This document shows, one piece after another, positions 18,035 to 26,712 of a stretch of 64,000 nucleotides of DNA; position 1 is the first letter of the stretch, and every line of letters starts with the position of its first letter. The position numbers and the translations under genes were made by a program. The stretch lies in contig JAUNQN010000002.1 in assembly GCA_030536145.1 (NCBI GenBank), positions 56,648 through 120,647 of the forward strand, written 5' to 3'. The notes beneath the pieces were generated by a model, which was not told the origin of the DNA, made no database searches, and saw nothing but the letters and a program-made list of their open reading frames with translations. This DNA comes from Akkermansia sp. (GTDB taxonomy: Bacteria > Verrucomicrobiota > Verrucomicrobiia > Verrucomicrobiales > Akkermansiaceae).

Positions 18035-18063
18035 ATACTACCACACCCACCCCCGCCTGACAA
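18035..18063 (-). promoter_or_regulatory. sigma70-type promoter of malQ, near-leaderless
   Basis: On the minus strand TTGTCA (18058-18063), 17-bp spacer ending GTGTGG, TAGTAT (18035-18040). ATG follows after 8 nt. The spacer resembles those of the cysK and prepilin promoters. Confidence 0.7.
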
Positions 18064-18146
18064 ACGGAAAAAGCGCATTCTGCCCCCTGTGGCGAGGGAT
18101 GCGCGGGCGGCGGGGCAAAAATCTATAGCATACATGCAAAATGTGC

Positions 18147-18175
18147 TTGAAAAAGCACGGCTCCTGTGGTATTTG
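18147..18175 (+). promoter_or_regulatory. sigma70-type promoter of the DksA-like gene
   Basis: TTGAAA at 18147-18152, 17-bp spacer, TATTTG at 18170-18175. The leader of about 59 nt contains a ggcggt/accgcc hairpin near 18194. Confidence 0.5.
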
Positions 18176-18240
18176 AGGGGACGGCCTGACGCAGGCGGTG
18201 CCAGAACCGCCGGGCCGGAACCTTAACACAATAGCTAGTC

Positions 18241-19086
18241 ATGACCAAGAAGGAAAGCGCTCCCGCCAAGAAAGCCGAGCCTGCCAAGAAGGCCTCCCCG
18301 GCCAAGAAAGCCTGTGCCGCCAAGAAAAAGCCTGCCGCCGCCGATGCCGTGAAAGAGGAGGCTCCTGCCATGAAGGCCGCCGCCGCCAAGCCTGCCGCTC
18401 CCAAGGCCAAGGCAGAGCCCAAAAATACCAAGGCTGCTGACAAGAAGCCCAAGCCCGCGGGCGAAAAGCCGGCAGCCGGCAAGCCTGCGGCTGAGAAAGC
18501 CAAGCCGGCCGATGCCAGGAAGCCCAAGCCGGAGGCTCCTGCCAAGGAGCAGCTCTCCGAGGTGGAGAAGGCCAGGATTGTCAAGCTCCGCGCCACTATG
18601 GACCTGCTGAAGGCAGATCCGGAGTGGCCCGCCTTCCTGCAGGAGCAGAAAGCCGCCCTGCTCAAGCTGCGCGACAGCATCCTGCCCAACATGCAGAACG
18701 TGACCCGCGACCACCTGCGCAGCGGCAACTCCAATGTCTCCTCCTCCTCCGGCCAGCACATCGGCGATGCCGGCAGCGAGGCCGAGGTGCGCGACCTCAC
18801 CATCCGCCTGCTGGACAAGGACCGCGAGCAGCTTTTCGAGATTGACGCCGCCCTGGAGCGCATACGCTTAGGGTTTTACGGCATCTGCGAGGTCTCCCTG
18901 GAGCCCATTCCCAAGAAACGCCTGCAGGTCCGCCCCTTCTGCCGCCTGACCGTGAAATGCCAGGAGGAGTACGAGAAGAAATACGGCTCCTACGCCAACT
19001 ACAAGGCCAAGAACAGGGATGACGTCGGCTTCGGGAATATACAAAATAGCATGGAAAATGCAATTTCTCTTGACGACGACGAATAA
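18241..19086 (+). CDS. DksA/TraR-family protein with histone H1-like N-terminal tail
   Basis: 281 residues, about twice the length of DksA. Residues 1-105 form a Lys/Ala/Pro-rich tail with repeats such as PAKKA, resembling histone H1 C-termini and likely to bind nucleic acid. Residues 106-210 are helical with the DksA-like coiled-coil pattern. The C-terminal domain has GFYGICEVSLEPIPKKRL, typical of the DksA/TraR zinc finger. Of the four zinc ligands (C216-x2-x219-x17-x237-x2-C240), positions 219 and 237 are Ser and Thr, with an extra Cys at 234, so canonical zinc binding is doubtful. DksA proteins act on RNA polymerase; here a chromatin or RNAP role is inferred. It is followed by the L33-S18 genes. 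Confidence 0.85.
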   Translation: MTKKESAPAKKAEPAKKASPAKKACAAKKKPAAADAVKEEAPAMKAAAAKPAAPKAKAEPKNTKAADKKPKPAGEKPAAGKPAAEKAKPADARKPKPEAPAKEQLSEVEKARIVKLRATMDLLKADPEWPAFLQEQKAALLKLRDSILPNMQNVTRDHLRSGNSNVSSSSGQHIGDAGSEAEVRDLTIRLLDKDREQLFEIDAALERIRLGFYGICEVSLEPIPKKRLQVRPFCRLTVKCQEEYEKKYGSYANYKAKNRDDVGFGNIQNSMENAISLDDDE

Positions 19087-19097
19087 TCGTGTAAAAT
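19070..19097 (+). promoter_or_regulatory. sigma70-type promoter of rpmG-rpsR
   Basis: TTGACG at 19070-19075 (inside the end of the DksA-like gene), 16-bp spacer, TAAAAT at 19092-19097. Leader about 24 nt. Confidence 0.65.
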
Positions 19098-19127
19098 AGG
19101 CGCCCCGCAAGTCAACAATCGTTATTT

Positions 19128-19301
19128 ATGCCAAGAGATATCATCATCCTCGAATGCACCGAAGCCAAGGCGGAAGGCAAGACGCCCTCCCGCTACGTCA
19201 CCACGCGTAACAAGAAGAGCCTCCGTACCCCCGGCCGTCTTGAGAAGGTCAAGTTCAACCCCTACCTCAAGCGCCGCACTCTTCACCGCGAGATGCGCTA
19301 A
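19128..19301 (+). CDS. rpmG: 50S ribosomal protein L33
   Basis: 57 residues ([17 protein letters not shown] at the N-terminus, ending [10 protein letters not shown]). The pattern [18 protein letters not shown], then [19 protein letters not shown] is diagnostic of bacterial L33. Only one Cys is present, so this is the zinc-free (C-minus) form. It is followed 27 nt later by the S18 gene, and the two are probably co-transcribed. It is too short for many automated gene lists. Confidence 0.95.
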   Translation: MPRDIIILECTEAKAEGKTPSRYVTTRNKKSLRTPGRLEKVKFNPYLKRRTLHREMR

Positions 19302-19328
19302 ACCCCTACCATAGAAAACAAGCAAGCT

Positions 19329-19574
19329 ATGATGACCGAATTCAAGAGCGTTGAGCGTCGTATCCGTTTCCGCACCTGCAACAAGTCCATGCCGCACCGC
19401 CGCATCGACATCCCCGCCGGTGCCGTGGATATGTGCAACCCCGAATTCCTCTCCAAGTTCACCTCTGAGACGGGTAAGATCCTGCCCCGCCGCGTCACTG
19501 GCGTGTCCGCCAAGATGCACCGCAAGATCACGCGTGAGATTCGCCGCGCCCGTGCCGTGAACCTTCTTCCCTGA
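19329..19574 (+). CDS. rpsR: 30S ribosomal protein S18
   Basis: 81 residues, or 80 if the second of two adjacent ATGs (19332) is used. The family pattern is [19 protein letters not shown] (residues about 40-58), then [20 protein letters not shown] at the C-terminus. It binds 16S rRNA in the platform of the small subunit. It lies directly after rpmG and is followed by a strong terminator. The N-terminal extension before the conserved core, with two cysteines (FRTCNKS, VDMCNPE), is somewhat longer than in E. coli. Confidence 0.96.
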   Translation: MMTEFKSVERRIRFRTCNKSMPHRRIDIPAGAVDMCNPEFLSKFTSETGKILPRRVTGVSAKMHRKITREIRRARAVNLLP

Positions 19575-19632
19575 TTTTAGCAGCTCAGGGCTGTCTCGAC
19601 GCGCATAGGGCCGTCGTTGACTGAGCGCGAAA

Positions 19633-19676
19633 CGGAGCTTGTGCGCCTAGGCATGCAAGCTCCGCTGCTTTTTTTC
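19633..19676 (+). terminator. intrinsic terminator of rpmG-rpsR
   Basis: Perfect 9-bp stem (cggagcttg / caagctccg) with a 14-nt partly paired loop, then CTGCTTTTTTT. Confidence 0.85.
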
Positions 19677-19700
19677 CAAGGAAGGAAACACCGCAGTAGC

Positions 19701-20498
19701 ATGAAGGAACTCAAGGACACGCAGAACGAGCCGGATACCCGTCAGGTCTCCATAGACCGCGTGGGTGTACGCGGTATCCGCTTTCCCATAGTGGTGAGCG
19801 ACAAGGAGCACCGCACGCAATCCACGGTGGCCACCGTATCCCTGATGGTGGACCTGCCGGAGGAGTACAAGGGCACGCACATGAGCCGCTTTGTGGAGGC
19901 CCTGCATGAGCACAAGCGCTACCTGGACGTGCACACGGCCGTGCGCCTGCCGAACCGCCTGCTGGACAAGCTGGCCGCGCAGCGCGCGCACGTGGAGATA
20001 GAGTTCCCCTTCTTCCGCACCAAGAAAGCCCCCGTGACCGGCATGGAGGGCATGATGGACTATGACGTACGCTTCGTCATCGATGCCGACCGCGACGGCG
20101 GCAACCAGTTCACGCTGACCATCAAGGTGCCGGTGACCACGCTGTGCCCGTGCTCCAAGGCCATGAGCGAGCGCGGCGCGCACAACCAGCGCGGCATAGT
20201 GACCTATTCCGTGCGGTTCAGCGGTTCCGCGGTGTGGATTGAGGACCTGATAGACCTGATAGAGGGCTGCGCCAGCTGCCAGCTGTATAGCCTGCTCAAG
20301 CGCCCCGATGAGAAGTACGTGACGGACCGCGCGTATGAGAACCCGGTGTTTGTGGAGGACCTGGTGCGCAACGTGGCGGTGGCCACGGAGCACTACAAGG
20401 CCTTCAGCTGGTACCGCGTGGAGGCGGAGAACTTCGAGTCCATCCACAACCACAGCGCCTACGCCATGGTGGAGCGCAAGCTGGACCGGGAGCCGTGA
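19701..20498 (+). CDS. folE2: GTP cyclohydrolase I type IB (FolE2)
   Basis: 265 residues. It converts GTP to 7,8-dihydroneopterin triphosphate, the first step to folate (and queuosine), using a metal other than obligatory zinc. Family motifs: TTLCPCSKAMS with the catalytic Cys, GAHNQRG, and the C-terminal EAENFESIHNHSAYA. I start at ATG 19701 (MKELKDTQNEPD), which follows an AAGGAAGG-like purine run; an upstream in-frame ATG at 19617 would precede the rpsR terminator. The stop codon overlaps the next gene's GTG start by 4 nt, showing translational coupling. Confidence 0.94.
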   Translation: MKELKDTQNEPDTRQVSIDRVGVRGIRFPIVVSDKEHRTQSTVATVSLMVDLPEEYKGTHMSRFVEALHEHKRYLDVHTAVRLPNRLLDKLAAQRAHVEIEFPFFRTKKAPVTGMEGMMDYDVRFVIDADRDGGNQFTLTIKVPVTTLCPCSKAMSERGAHNQRGIVTYSVRFSGSAVWIEDLIDLIEGCASCQLYSLLKRPDEKYVTDRAYENPVFVEDLVRNVAVATEHYKAFSWYRVEAENFESIHNHSAYAMVERKLDREP

Positions 20499-21433
20499 AC
20501 GTTTTCTCCACCTGCTGGAACAGCTCCCGCCACAAGGACGGCGGGGCCATGTGCGACGAAATCCGCGAGCTGGGGTTCGACCGCATAGAGGCATCCCACG
20601 GCCTGGCCCTTTCCATGATGCCGGGCATAATCAAGGCCGTGGAGGAGAAGCGCATACGCGTGGAAGGCGTGCACAATTTCTGCCCGGCACCCATTGATGT
20701 GCCCGGTGATGCGCCGGATGCGTACCAGTTCACCTCCTACCGCGCAGAGCGGCGTGAGCGCGCCATGCGGCTCACGCAGGAGACGCTGATGGTGGCCGCG
20801 CGCCTGGAGGCGCGCTATGTGGTGCTGCACATGGGCTCCATAGACCTGTTCAAGCGCCGCCATGCCACGCGCCCGCTGGAGCGCATGGCGCGCAACGGCG
20901 AGGTGGGCACCAGGGAGTACGCCCGTATCAAGGGCGAGCTGGTGCGCAAGCGCTACAAGCTGGCCCCGCTGTATTACGAGCGCGCCAGGGAGACCCTGCA
21001 CCAGCTGGCGGAGCAGGCTGCCAAGTACAACCTGGTGCTGGGGGTGGAGGGCCGCAGCCATTTCGAGCAGGTGCCGGGGGAGCTGGAAATGCCCCGCTTG
21101 ATGGAGGAGTTTGCAGACAATCCTCACGTGATGTACTGGCATGATTTCGGTCACATACAGCGCAAGCACAACCTGCTGCTGCTCAACCATGACCAGTATT
21201 TGAAAAAGCTCAGCCCGTACATGTACGGCGGGCATGTGAATGATGTGCAGTGGCCCAGCCGTGACCACCGCGCCCCCTTCTACGGCGGGGATGTGGATTT
21301 CCGCAGCCTGCTGCCGCGCTATTTCCGCCGCTCCATGCCGCTCACTTGGGAGCTTTCATCCTCCGTGAAGCGGGAGGATATCCTGCATGCTAAGGTGCTG
21401 TGGGACGAGCTGATGCAGCAGGTGCCGGAGTAG
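20495..21433 (+). CDS. TIM-barrel sugar isomerase/endonuclease-like protein
   Basis: 312 residues of the AP endonuclease 2/xylose-isomerase-like TIM-barrel superfamily: MNVFSTCWNSSR at the start, IEASHG, VVLHMGSIDLF, LVLGVEGRSHFEQ, MYWHDFGHIQRK and MYGGHVND, which line up as metal-binding His/Glu/Asp positions at strand ends. The exact reaction is unknown; members include sugar isomerases, epimerases and DNA endonuclease IV. Start is GTG 20495, overlapping the folE2 stop (GTGA), so the two are coupled. Whether it acts in pterin metabolism or merely shares the transcript is unclear. Confidence 0.75.
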   Translation: MNVFSTCWNSSRHKDGGAMCDEIRELGFDRIEASHGLALSMMPGIIKAVEEKRIRVEGVHNFCPAPIDVPGDAPDAYQFTSYRAERRERAMRLTQETLMVAARLEARYVVLHMGSIDLFKRRHATRPLERMARNGEVGTREYARIKGELVRKRYKLAPLYYERARETLHQLAEQAAKYNLVLGVEGRSHFEQVPGELEMPRLMEEFADNPHVMYWHDFGHIQRKHNLLLLNHDQYLKKLSPYMYGGHVNDVQWPSRDHRAPFYGGDVDFRSLLPRYFRRSMPLTWELSSSVKREDILHAKVLWDELMQQVPE

Positions 21434-21444
21434 GGTGCTCCCTC

Positions 21445-22554
21445 TTACTTGCGGTTAATCCTGATTTGCAGGATGGGGAGGAAACTGAAGAGATAGACCC
21501 CCATCCGGTTGCGGCTTTTCTTGATTTTCAGGCAGGGAAGCCCGAAAATGTAGACGCGTGTGGCATCCTCCTTTGCCTTGATGGTCAGCAGCGGAAGCAG
21601 GTAGAACAGATTCCAGGTGGTGCGTGTGTGCCAATATTTTGCAGAATTTTCATCCAGCCCCCATTGGGGGGTCTTGGCCGGCCTGCCGGAGGCGATGTGT
21701 GTCTTGCCCTGCCACGGCCCCAGTGCATAACCGTGCAGCTGGGCGGCTACCACGGGATGGACCAGCCCCTCTATGGTGCGCAGGAGCTCCACGGGCACGG
21801 CGGGATAGGGCTCCCATATCCACTTCATATCGTCTGTGGATCCCATGTAGGCACCGAAGTGCTCCCGGATAATCGACTCCACCTCCCTGTGGCTGATGTT
21901 CACGCTCTCGTCATCCGTGGAGAACCCGCCCAGGCGGAAACTGGTGAAATTGTGCGGCACGTACACCGGCTTGGCCCCACTGAGCAGCAGGCGCACCACC
22001 AGGTCGTAATCTGCGGCGCTGCGGTATTGTGGAAAGCGGAAACCGCCGTGCCGGCGCAGCAGGTCCGTGCGCGTGAACATGGTCTGGTGGCAGAACGGCA
22101 TGGTGTATGGGAATGATCCTATCTGCGGGTACTCCACATACTGGGGTTTCCCTTCCAGGCTGATGCAGGTGCGGGGGGCGTAGGAGAAATCCGCCTGGGC
22201 ACGCTCCAGCATTTCCACGCTGCGCGCCACGCCCTCCGCATCATGCCAGAAGTCGTCCGAGTTCAGGAAGGCCACATACTTTCCCCTGGCCAGGCGGATG
22301 CCCTTGTTCATGGCATCGTAGATTCCCTTGTCCGGCTCTGAAATGCAGGTCAGCCGGCCGTTGCCCTCATACTCGCGGATGAGCTCTACGGTGCCGTCTT
22401 GCGAGCCTCCGTCTATCACCAGGTGCTCGATATTCGGGTAAGTCTGACCCTGCACGGATTCCACGCTGGTGCGGAACTGGGATTCGCGCTGCCCTTTGAC
22501 GAGCTGGTAGGTTACGGTAATGACAGTTACCAGGGGATTGCTAGGGTCACTCAT
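21445..22554 (-). CDS. GT2 family glycosyltransferase
   Basis: 369 residues with a GT-A fold. N-terminal TVITVTYQLVKGQ, VIDGGSQDGT, ISEPDKGIYDAMNKGI and the DxD-containing AFLNSDDFWHD match GT2 enzymes of the WcaA/Hyl type. The C-terminal 40 residues hold two copies of a hydrophobic-basic motif (YIFGLPCLKIK, then YLFSFLPILQIR) shared with other glycosyltransferases here. Third gene of a minus-strand trio, 15 nt after its neighbour. It probably adds a sugar to a surface polysaccharide; donor unknown. Confidence 0.88.
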   Translation of the reverse strand: MSDPSNPLVTVITVTYQLVKGQRESQFRTSVESVQGQTYPNIEHLVIDGGSQDGTVELIREYEGNGRLTCISEPDKGIYDAMNKGIRLARGKYVAFLNSDDFWHDAEGVARSVEMLERAQADFSYAPRTCISLEGKPQYVEYPQIGSFPYTMPFCHQTMFTRTDLLRRHGGFRFPQYRSAADYDLVVRLLLSGAKPVYVPHNFTSFRLGGFSTDDESVNISHREVESIIREHFGAYMGSTDDMKWIWEPYPAVPVELLRTIEGLVHPVVAAQLHGYALGPWQGKTHIASGRPAKTPQWGLDENSAKYWHTRTTWNLFYLLPLLTIKAKEDATRVYIFGLPCLKIKKSRNRMGVYLFSFLPILQIRINRK

Positions 22555-22569
22555 GGAGGCGGGGCTGCT

Positions 22570-23736
22570 TTAGTGTCTGGGAGAACGGCGCCATACGGGG
22601 ATGCCGAGGAATTTCCACACGCTGGTGCCGGAAACGCGGTGGTTGATATCCAGGAAGGGAATCAGGCCGAAAAGGTACCAGCGCATGCGCTTGCGGGCAA
22701 ACTGCATGGTGAAGCCGAGCATGGGCAGGAAGCCGAAGACCTGGTAGAGGCGCATGCCGGACTTGAGGGTGCGGGTGCGGAGAACCGGCAAACCCAGGAG
22801 GGAGGAATAGCGCCACCCGTGCCCCATGTGCGGCACGTTGTTGAGGATGCAGTCCTGGCTCACGATGCGCTCCATGCGCTGCAGGCGGCGCAGGCCGTCC
22901 ATGTTGGCAGGGCCGTATGCATCTGCCAGACTGCGTATGGCGGCAGGGTGGAGCAGGCCGGTGAGCGTACGGAAAAGCTCCTCCGGCATGTAGCCGCATT
23001 CCAGCTCGTCCAGAATGGGAGAAGGCATGAGCGGCTGCAGCTGGCGCTCCCGCGCCTTGCGGGATTCCCGGATGGTGGTTTCCGGCTGGGTGAAGGATGC
23101 ACCGCCCCTGCGGAACGTGGTGAAAGTCAGGGGGACGTACACGGGCTTTGCCCCGTTCACCAGCAGGTGCAGGATCATGTCGTAATCCGCTGCAATGCGG
23201 AACTCCCCATCCGCAAATCCTCCTGCGGCGCGCATGGCGTCCACCCGCGTAAGCATGGTCTGGTGGCAGAACGGCATGGCACTGCACACGCTGCCCAGCT
23301 CCGCCATGGCATAGCCGGCCTCCCGGCCGTTGTCATACAGGTTGCGGCAGGGGGCGTAGGAGAACACGGCCTGCGCGCGCTCCAGGCACTCCACGGAGTA
23401 GGCGGCGCCGCGCGGGTCGTGCCAGTAGTCGTCTGAATTCAGGAAGGCGATGTACTTTCCTGTGGCAGCCCTCAGGCCCTTGTTCATGGCATCGTATATG
23501 CCGGAATCCGGCTCAGAGATGATGCGTATGCCGCGCTTGCCCTCATACTCCTTCAGGATATCCAGGGTTCCGTCGGTGGAGGCACCGTCCACGATGATGT
23601 GCTCAATGTCCGGGTGGGTTTGCTGCAGGACGGAATCGATGCACTGGCGGAGGTATTCCACGCGCCGGCCGTGCACGATGTTGAACACCACCGTGACTAC
23701 CGTGAGCCTAGGCAGGGGCTGGTTGGCGTTTGTCAT
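22570..23736 (-). CDS. GT2 family glycosyltransferase
   Basis: 388 residues, clearly paralogous to the next gene on this strand: TVVTVVFNIVHGRR, VDGASTDGT, ISEPDSGIYDAMNKGL, AFLNSDDYWHD. The C-terminus carries repeated tag-like segments (LLGLPVLRTRT, YLFGLIPFLDI, FLGIPVW). I set the start at ATG 23736 (MTNANQ), whose ATGA overlaps the upstream gene's stop codon; alternative starts at 23745 and 23784 exist. Middle gene of a three-gene GT operon driven from 24770-24798. Donor and acceptor unknown. Confidence 0.88.
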   Translation of the reverse strand: MTNANQPLPRLTVVTVVFNIVHGRRVEYLRQCIDSVLQQTHPDIEHIIVDGASTDGTLDILKEYEGKRGIRIISEPDSGIYDAMNKGLRAATGKYIAFLNSDDYWHDPRGAAYSVECLERAQAVFSYAPCRNLYDNGREAGYAMAELGSVCSAMPFCHQTMLTRVDAMRAAGGFADGEFRIAADYDMILHLLVNGAKPVYVPLTFTTFRRGGASFTQPETTIRESRKARERQLQPLMPSPILDELECGYMPEELFRTLTGLLHPAAIRSLADAYGPANMDGLRRLQRMERIVSQDCILNNVPHMGHGWRYSSLLGLPVLRTRTLKSGMRLYQVFGFLPMLGFTMQFARKRMRWYLFGLIPFLDINHRVSGTSVWKFLGIPVWRRSPRH

Positions 23737-24704
23737 CTGCTCCATCGTTTGAGAAGGCGGGTAAGGCGTTTCCAGTAGTACCACGGCCCCAGGGCGGCGC
23801 TGCCGCAGAGTACCTTTTGCAGCAGTCGGCGGTTCTTGTCGGACAATGTATCCGGCAGGGTTTCCGGGGTGAGGGAGAGCTTTCGCAGGGCAGCCCTCAC
23901 CTTGGCGGCACAGGTGCGCTGGGCACGGTGGGGCGCCATGGAGCGTATGCGGCGCAGGGCGTGGGCGGCAAAGTCAGTCAGGTATGACTCCCGCTGAGCC
24001 GCTGCGGGGTGGGCTGCCAGGTGGCACGCCAGGTGCCTGGTGGCATTTGCCAGGTCAGCGCAAAGCATGCAGCCGCGGGAGGAGAGGGAATCCGGGCATG
24101 CGTGGTAGGAGTAGCCGCAAGAGGGGCTGAGTATGATTTCCCGGCACAGGGGGAATGCCATGTGGGTGAACAGGGTGTCCTCCCCGTAGCTCACGTCCTC
24201 TGCGAAGCGTATGCCGTGTTCCCGCAGCATGGCGGTGCGGTACAGCTTGCCCCAGGCATACAGGCGCAGCTGCATGCCCGGCCGGGAGCTGGCCTTGGCC
24301 TCTCCGGTGCAGGCGGGGCGCGGTGTGCTTGCCTCTCCGCTGCACCTGCAGTGCCCGCCTATGATACAGTCCGCCAGCGGGTGGTTCTGCGTCTCGGCCA
24401 GCAGTTCCGGCAGGAAATCCGGTTCCACGCTGTCATCCCCGTCCACAAAACAGATGTAGTCTCCCGTGGCCGCGTCCATCCCGGCGTTGCGCGCAGCGGA
24501 AACGCCGCTGTTCTCCTGGTGGATGACCCGTATGCGCGGGTCTTCTGCGGCCATCTTGTCCAGCAGCTTGGCAGAGTCGTCGGACGAGCCGTCGTTCACG
24601 CATATAATCTCCATGTCCTGCACGGGGGAGGCGCACACGCTCCCCAGGCTCCTGTGCAGGAAAGGAGCTGAATTGTACACGGGGATGATGACGGAAAGTT
24701 GCAT
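23733..24704 (-). CDS. GT2 family glycosyltransferase
   Basis: 323 residues. Canonical GT2 start MQLSVIIPVYNSAPFL, then VNDGSSDDSAKLLD, ENSGVSAARNAG and the DxD region FVDGDDSVEPDF. The C-terminal half is Ala/Arg-rich and unlike the other two GTs of the operon. Start ATG 24704 was chosen because it gives the canonical beginning; a longer frame to 24764 overlaps the probable transcription start. It is first in the operon, preceded by a leader of about 59 nt containing a GC-rich hairpin. Sugar donor unknown. Confidence 0.87.
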   Translation of the reverse strand: MQLSVIIPVYNSAPFLHRSLGSVCASPVQDMEIICVNDGSSDDSAKLLDKMAAEDPRIRVIHQENSGVSAARNAGMDAATGDYICFVDGDDSVEPDFLPELLAETQNHPLADCIIGGHCRCSGEASTPRPACTGEAKASSRPGMQLRLYAWGKLYRTAMLREHGIRFAEDVSYGEDTLFTHMAFPLCREIILSPSCGYSYHACPDSLSSRGCMLCADLANATRHLACHLAAHPAAAQRESYLTDFAAHALRRIRSMAPHRAQRTCAAKVRAALRKLSLTPETLPDTLSDKNRRLLQKVLCGSAALGPWYYWKRLTRLLKRWSR

Positions 24705-24769
24705 GTCTACCGGGGAAGCCCTCCTAAGGGCCGGTGCGGCGCGGGGCTTGCCCCCGCGCTGCAATTGCC

Positions 24770-24798
24770 AGTATAGGATTAGTGGGGAAACTAGTCAA
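24770..24798 (-). promoter_or_regulatory. sigma70-type promoter of the GT2 trio
   Basis: On the minus strand TTGACT (24793-24798), 17-bp spacer, TATACT (24770-24775). The transcribed leader contains a gcgcgggg/ccccgcgc hairpin (about 24739-24760) and a TAGGAGG sequence near 24720. Confidence 0.78.
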
Positions 24799-24813
24799 GC
24801 CCGAAAGGAATGC

Positions 24814-24842
24814 TTGTCATGCAACGATGTATCTGATACAAT
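24814..24842 (+). promoter_or_regulatory. sigma70-type promoter of the ABC exporter pair
   Basis: TTGTCA at 24814-24819, 17-bp spacer, TACAAT at 24837-24842. It is divergent from the GT2 trio promoter, with the two -35 boxes 15 bp apart. Confidence 0.72.
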
Positions 24843-24882
24843 AGCGGTGTTGGCTGAAACTGTACAGGGCAAGAAGCAAGGC

Positions 24883-26712
24883 ATGGGCGCGGTGATGCTC
24901 CCTGTCATCCGGCGCTATGTGTTCAGTACTGCCCGGGTGAGGCGCATGGTAGTGGGTGGAGTGGTGGCGGGTGTCTTTGCAGCTGCCGCCTCCGGTTTCG
25001 GCCTGCCGGTCATGCTCCAGAAGGTGCTGCCGGTGGTGTTCGGCAAGGAACCCCCTCCGGAGCTGCTGCAGGGATGGCTGGTGCGGCATGTGGCCCCGGA
25101 GCAGATGGACTCTGTGCTGATGTGGGGCGCCGCCCTGTTTATACCGCTGGTGATGGCGGTGCGCGGCATATCCACCTACCTGAACACCTACCTGCTGACC
25201 CGTGGCGGCATGCTGGCGCTGTCGGATATGCGTACGGACCAGTTTGCGCGCCTGCAGTGGCTTTCCTTTTCCTTCCATGACCGCCGCAGCCGCGGTGACC
25301 TGATGACTGCGGTTATCCAATACACCCAGAATGTGCAGCAGGGCATGATAGGCGTGATGAATGACCTGGTGCTCCAGCCGCTCACCCTGGTGGCAGCCGC
25401 CGCGTACCTGGCATACGCGGCGCTCACCAGCCATGCCGGGGCCATGCTGCTGGGCAATATCGTTATCTCCGCCGCCTGCATCCCGGTCATCCACTTTGTG
25501 GGCAAGAAACTTATCAAGCACGTCCGCAAGGCCCTCGTCGGCATGAATGTCATCACCTCCATTGTGGAGGAAACCCTCTCCGCCCAGCGTGAGGTGCGTG
25601 CCTTTAACCTGGAGAGCCTGCGTGAGCAGATGCTGAAGGAGGCCATCCGCTATTTCAATCGCCTGCTGATACGCGTGGCGGCCTGGCAGCAGTCCCTTGC
25701 CCCGCTGGTGGAGATAGTGACGGCGCTGGCTCTCTCCTACGCCCTGTTCCACGGGGCGCATGACGGGCTGAGCCTGGAGCAGTTCAGCGCCATAGCCACG
25801 GCCTTCTATTTCTGCTATGATCCCGTGAAGCGCCTGGGTGCCACGGCCAACAGCTGCCAGATGATACGCGTGGGTGTGGAGGGGTTGAACGATATCCTGC
25901 TGGCGAAGGACGAGACCCCGGAGCCGGCAGAGCCGCTTTCCCTGCCGCAGCCCACACCGGGCGCGGTGGCGTTCCGCAACGTGCGGTTCAGCTATGAGCC
26001 GGATACCCCCGTGCTGAAGGATATCACCGTGAGCGTGCCGGCGGGGCAGGTGGTGGCCCTGGTGGGTCCCAGCGGTTCCGGCAAGACTACCTTTATCAAC
26101 CTGATATGCCGCTTTTATGATGTGGACAGCGGCAGTGTGGAGATAGACGGTGTGGATGTGCGCCGCCTGACGCGTACGGAACGTACCGGGGCCATTGCCC
26201 TGGTATCCCAGTTTGCCGCCCTGTTCCGCGGCACCATCCGTGAGAACATAGGCGCGGGACGCCCCGCCGCCGCTGCGGATGAGGTGGAGCAGGCCGCCAG
26301 CCGCGCCCGGGTGGACGAGTTTGCCCTGCAGGACCCCGCCGGGTACGACCGCATGCTGGAGGAGGGCGGAGCCGGGCTTTCCGGCGGGCAGCGCCAGCGT
26401 GTCTCCATTGCCCGTGCATTCCTGAAGAATGCCCCCATCCTCATCCTGGATGAGGCTACCTCCGCCCTGGATATGAAGAGCGAGGCCGCCATCCAGGAAT
26501 CCCTGGAGGAGCTGGCCAAGGGCCATACCACCTTCATCATCGCCCACCGTTTCAGCACCATCCGCATGGCGCAGCGCATCCTGGTGTTTGAGCACGGGCG
26601 CATAGTGGCAGACGGCACGCATGACACGCTGTACCGGGAGTGCATGCTCTACCGCCACCTGTATGATGAGCAGGTGCGGCAGGCGCAGGAAGGAAAGGAG
26701 GCGGCATGCTGA
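24883..26712 (+). CDS. ABC exporter (MsbA-like half transporter)
   Basis: 609 residues: an N-terminal six-helix ABC exporter membrane domain (about 1-330) and a C-terminal nucleotide-binding domain. Walker A GPSGSGKTT, signature LSGGQRQR, Walker B ILILDEATS with catalytic Glu, and the H-loop AHRFST are all intact. Start ATG 24883 (MGAVMLPVIRRY) is a choice; an in-frame GTG at 24847, right at the predicted transcription start, would add 12 residues. The stop overlaps the next gene's start by 7 nt, so the two half transporters probably form a heterodimer. Likely cargo is a lipid or glycolipid. Confidence 0.9.
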   Translation: MGAVMLPVIRRYVFSTARVRRMVVGGVVAGVFAAAASGFGLPVMLQKVLPVVFGKEPPPELLQGWLVRHVAPEQMDSVLMWGAALFIPLVMAVRGISTYLNTYLLTRGGMLALSDMRTDQFARLQWLSFSFHDRRSRGDLMTAVIQYTQNVQQGMIGVMNDLVLQPLTLVAAAAYLAYAALTSHAGAMLLGNIVISAACIPVIHFVGKKLIKHVRKALVGMNVITSIVEETLSAQREVRAFNLESLREQMLKEAIRYFNRLLIRVAAWQQSLAPLVEIVTALALSYALFHGAHDGLSLEQFSAIATAFYFCYDPVKRLGATANSCQMIRVGVEGLNDILLAKDETPEPAEPLSLPQPTPGAVAFRNVRFSYEPDTPVLKDITVSVPAGQVVALVGPSGSGKTTFINLICRFYDVDSGSVEIDGVDVRRLTRTERTGAIALVSQFAALFRGTIRENIGAGRPAAAADEVEQAASRARVDEFALQDPAGYDRMLEEGGAGLSGGQRQRVSIARAFLKNAPILILDEATSALDMKSEAAIQESLEELAKGHTTFIIAHRFSTIRMAQRILVFEHGRIVADGTHDTLYRECMLYRHLYDEQVRQAQEGKEAAC

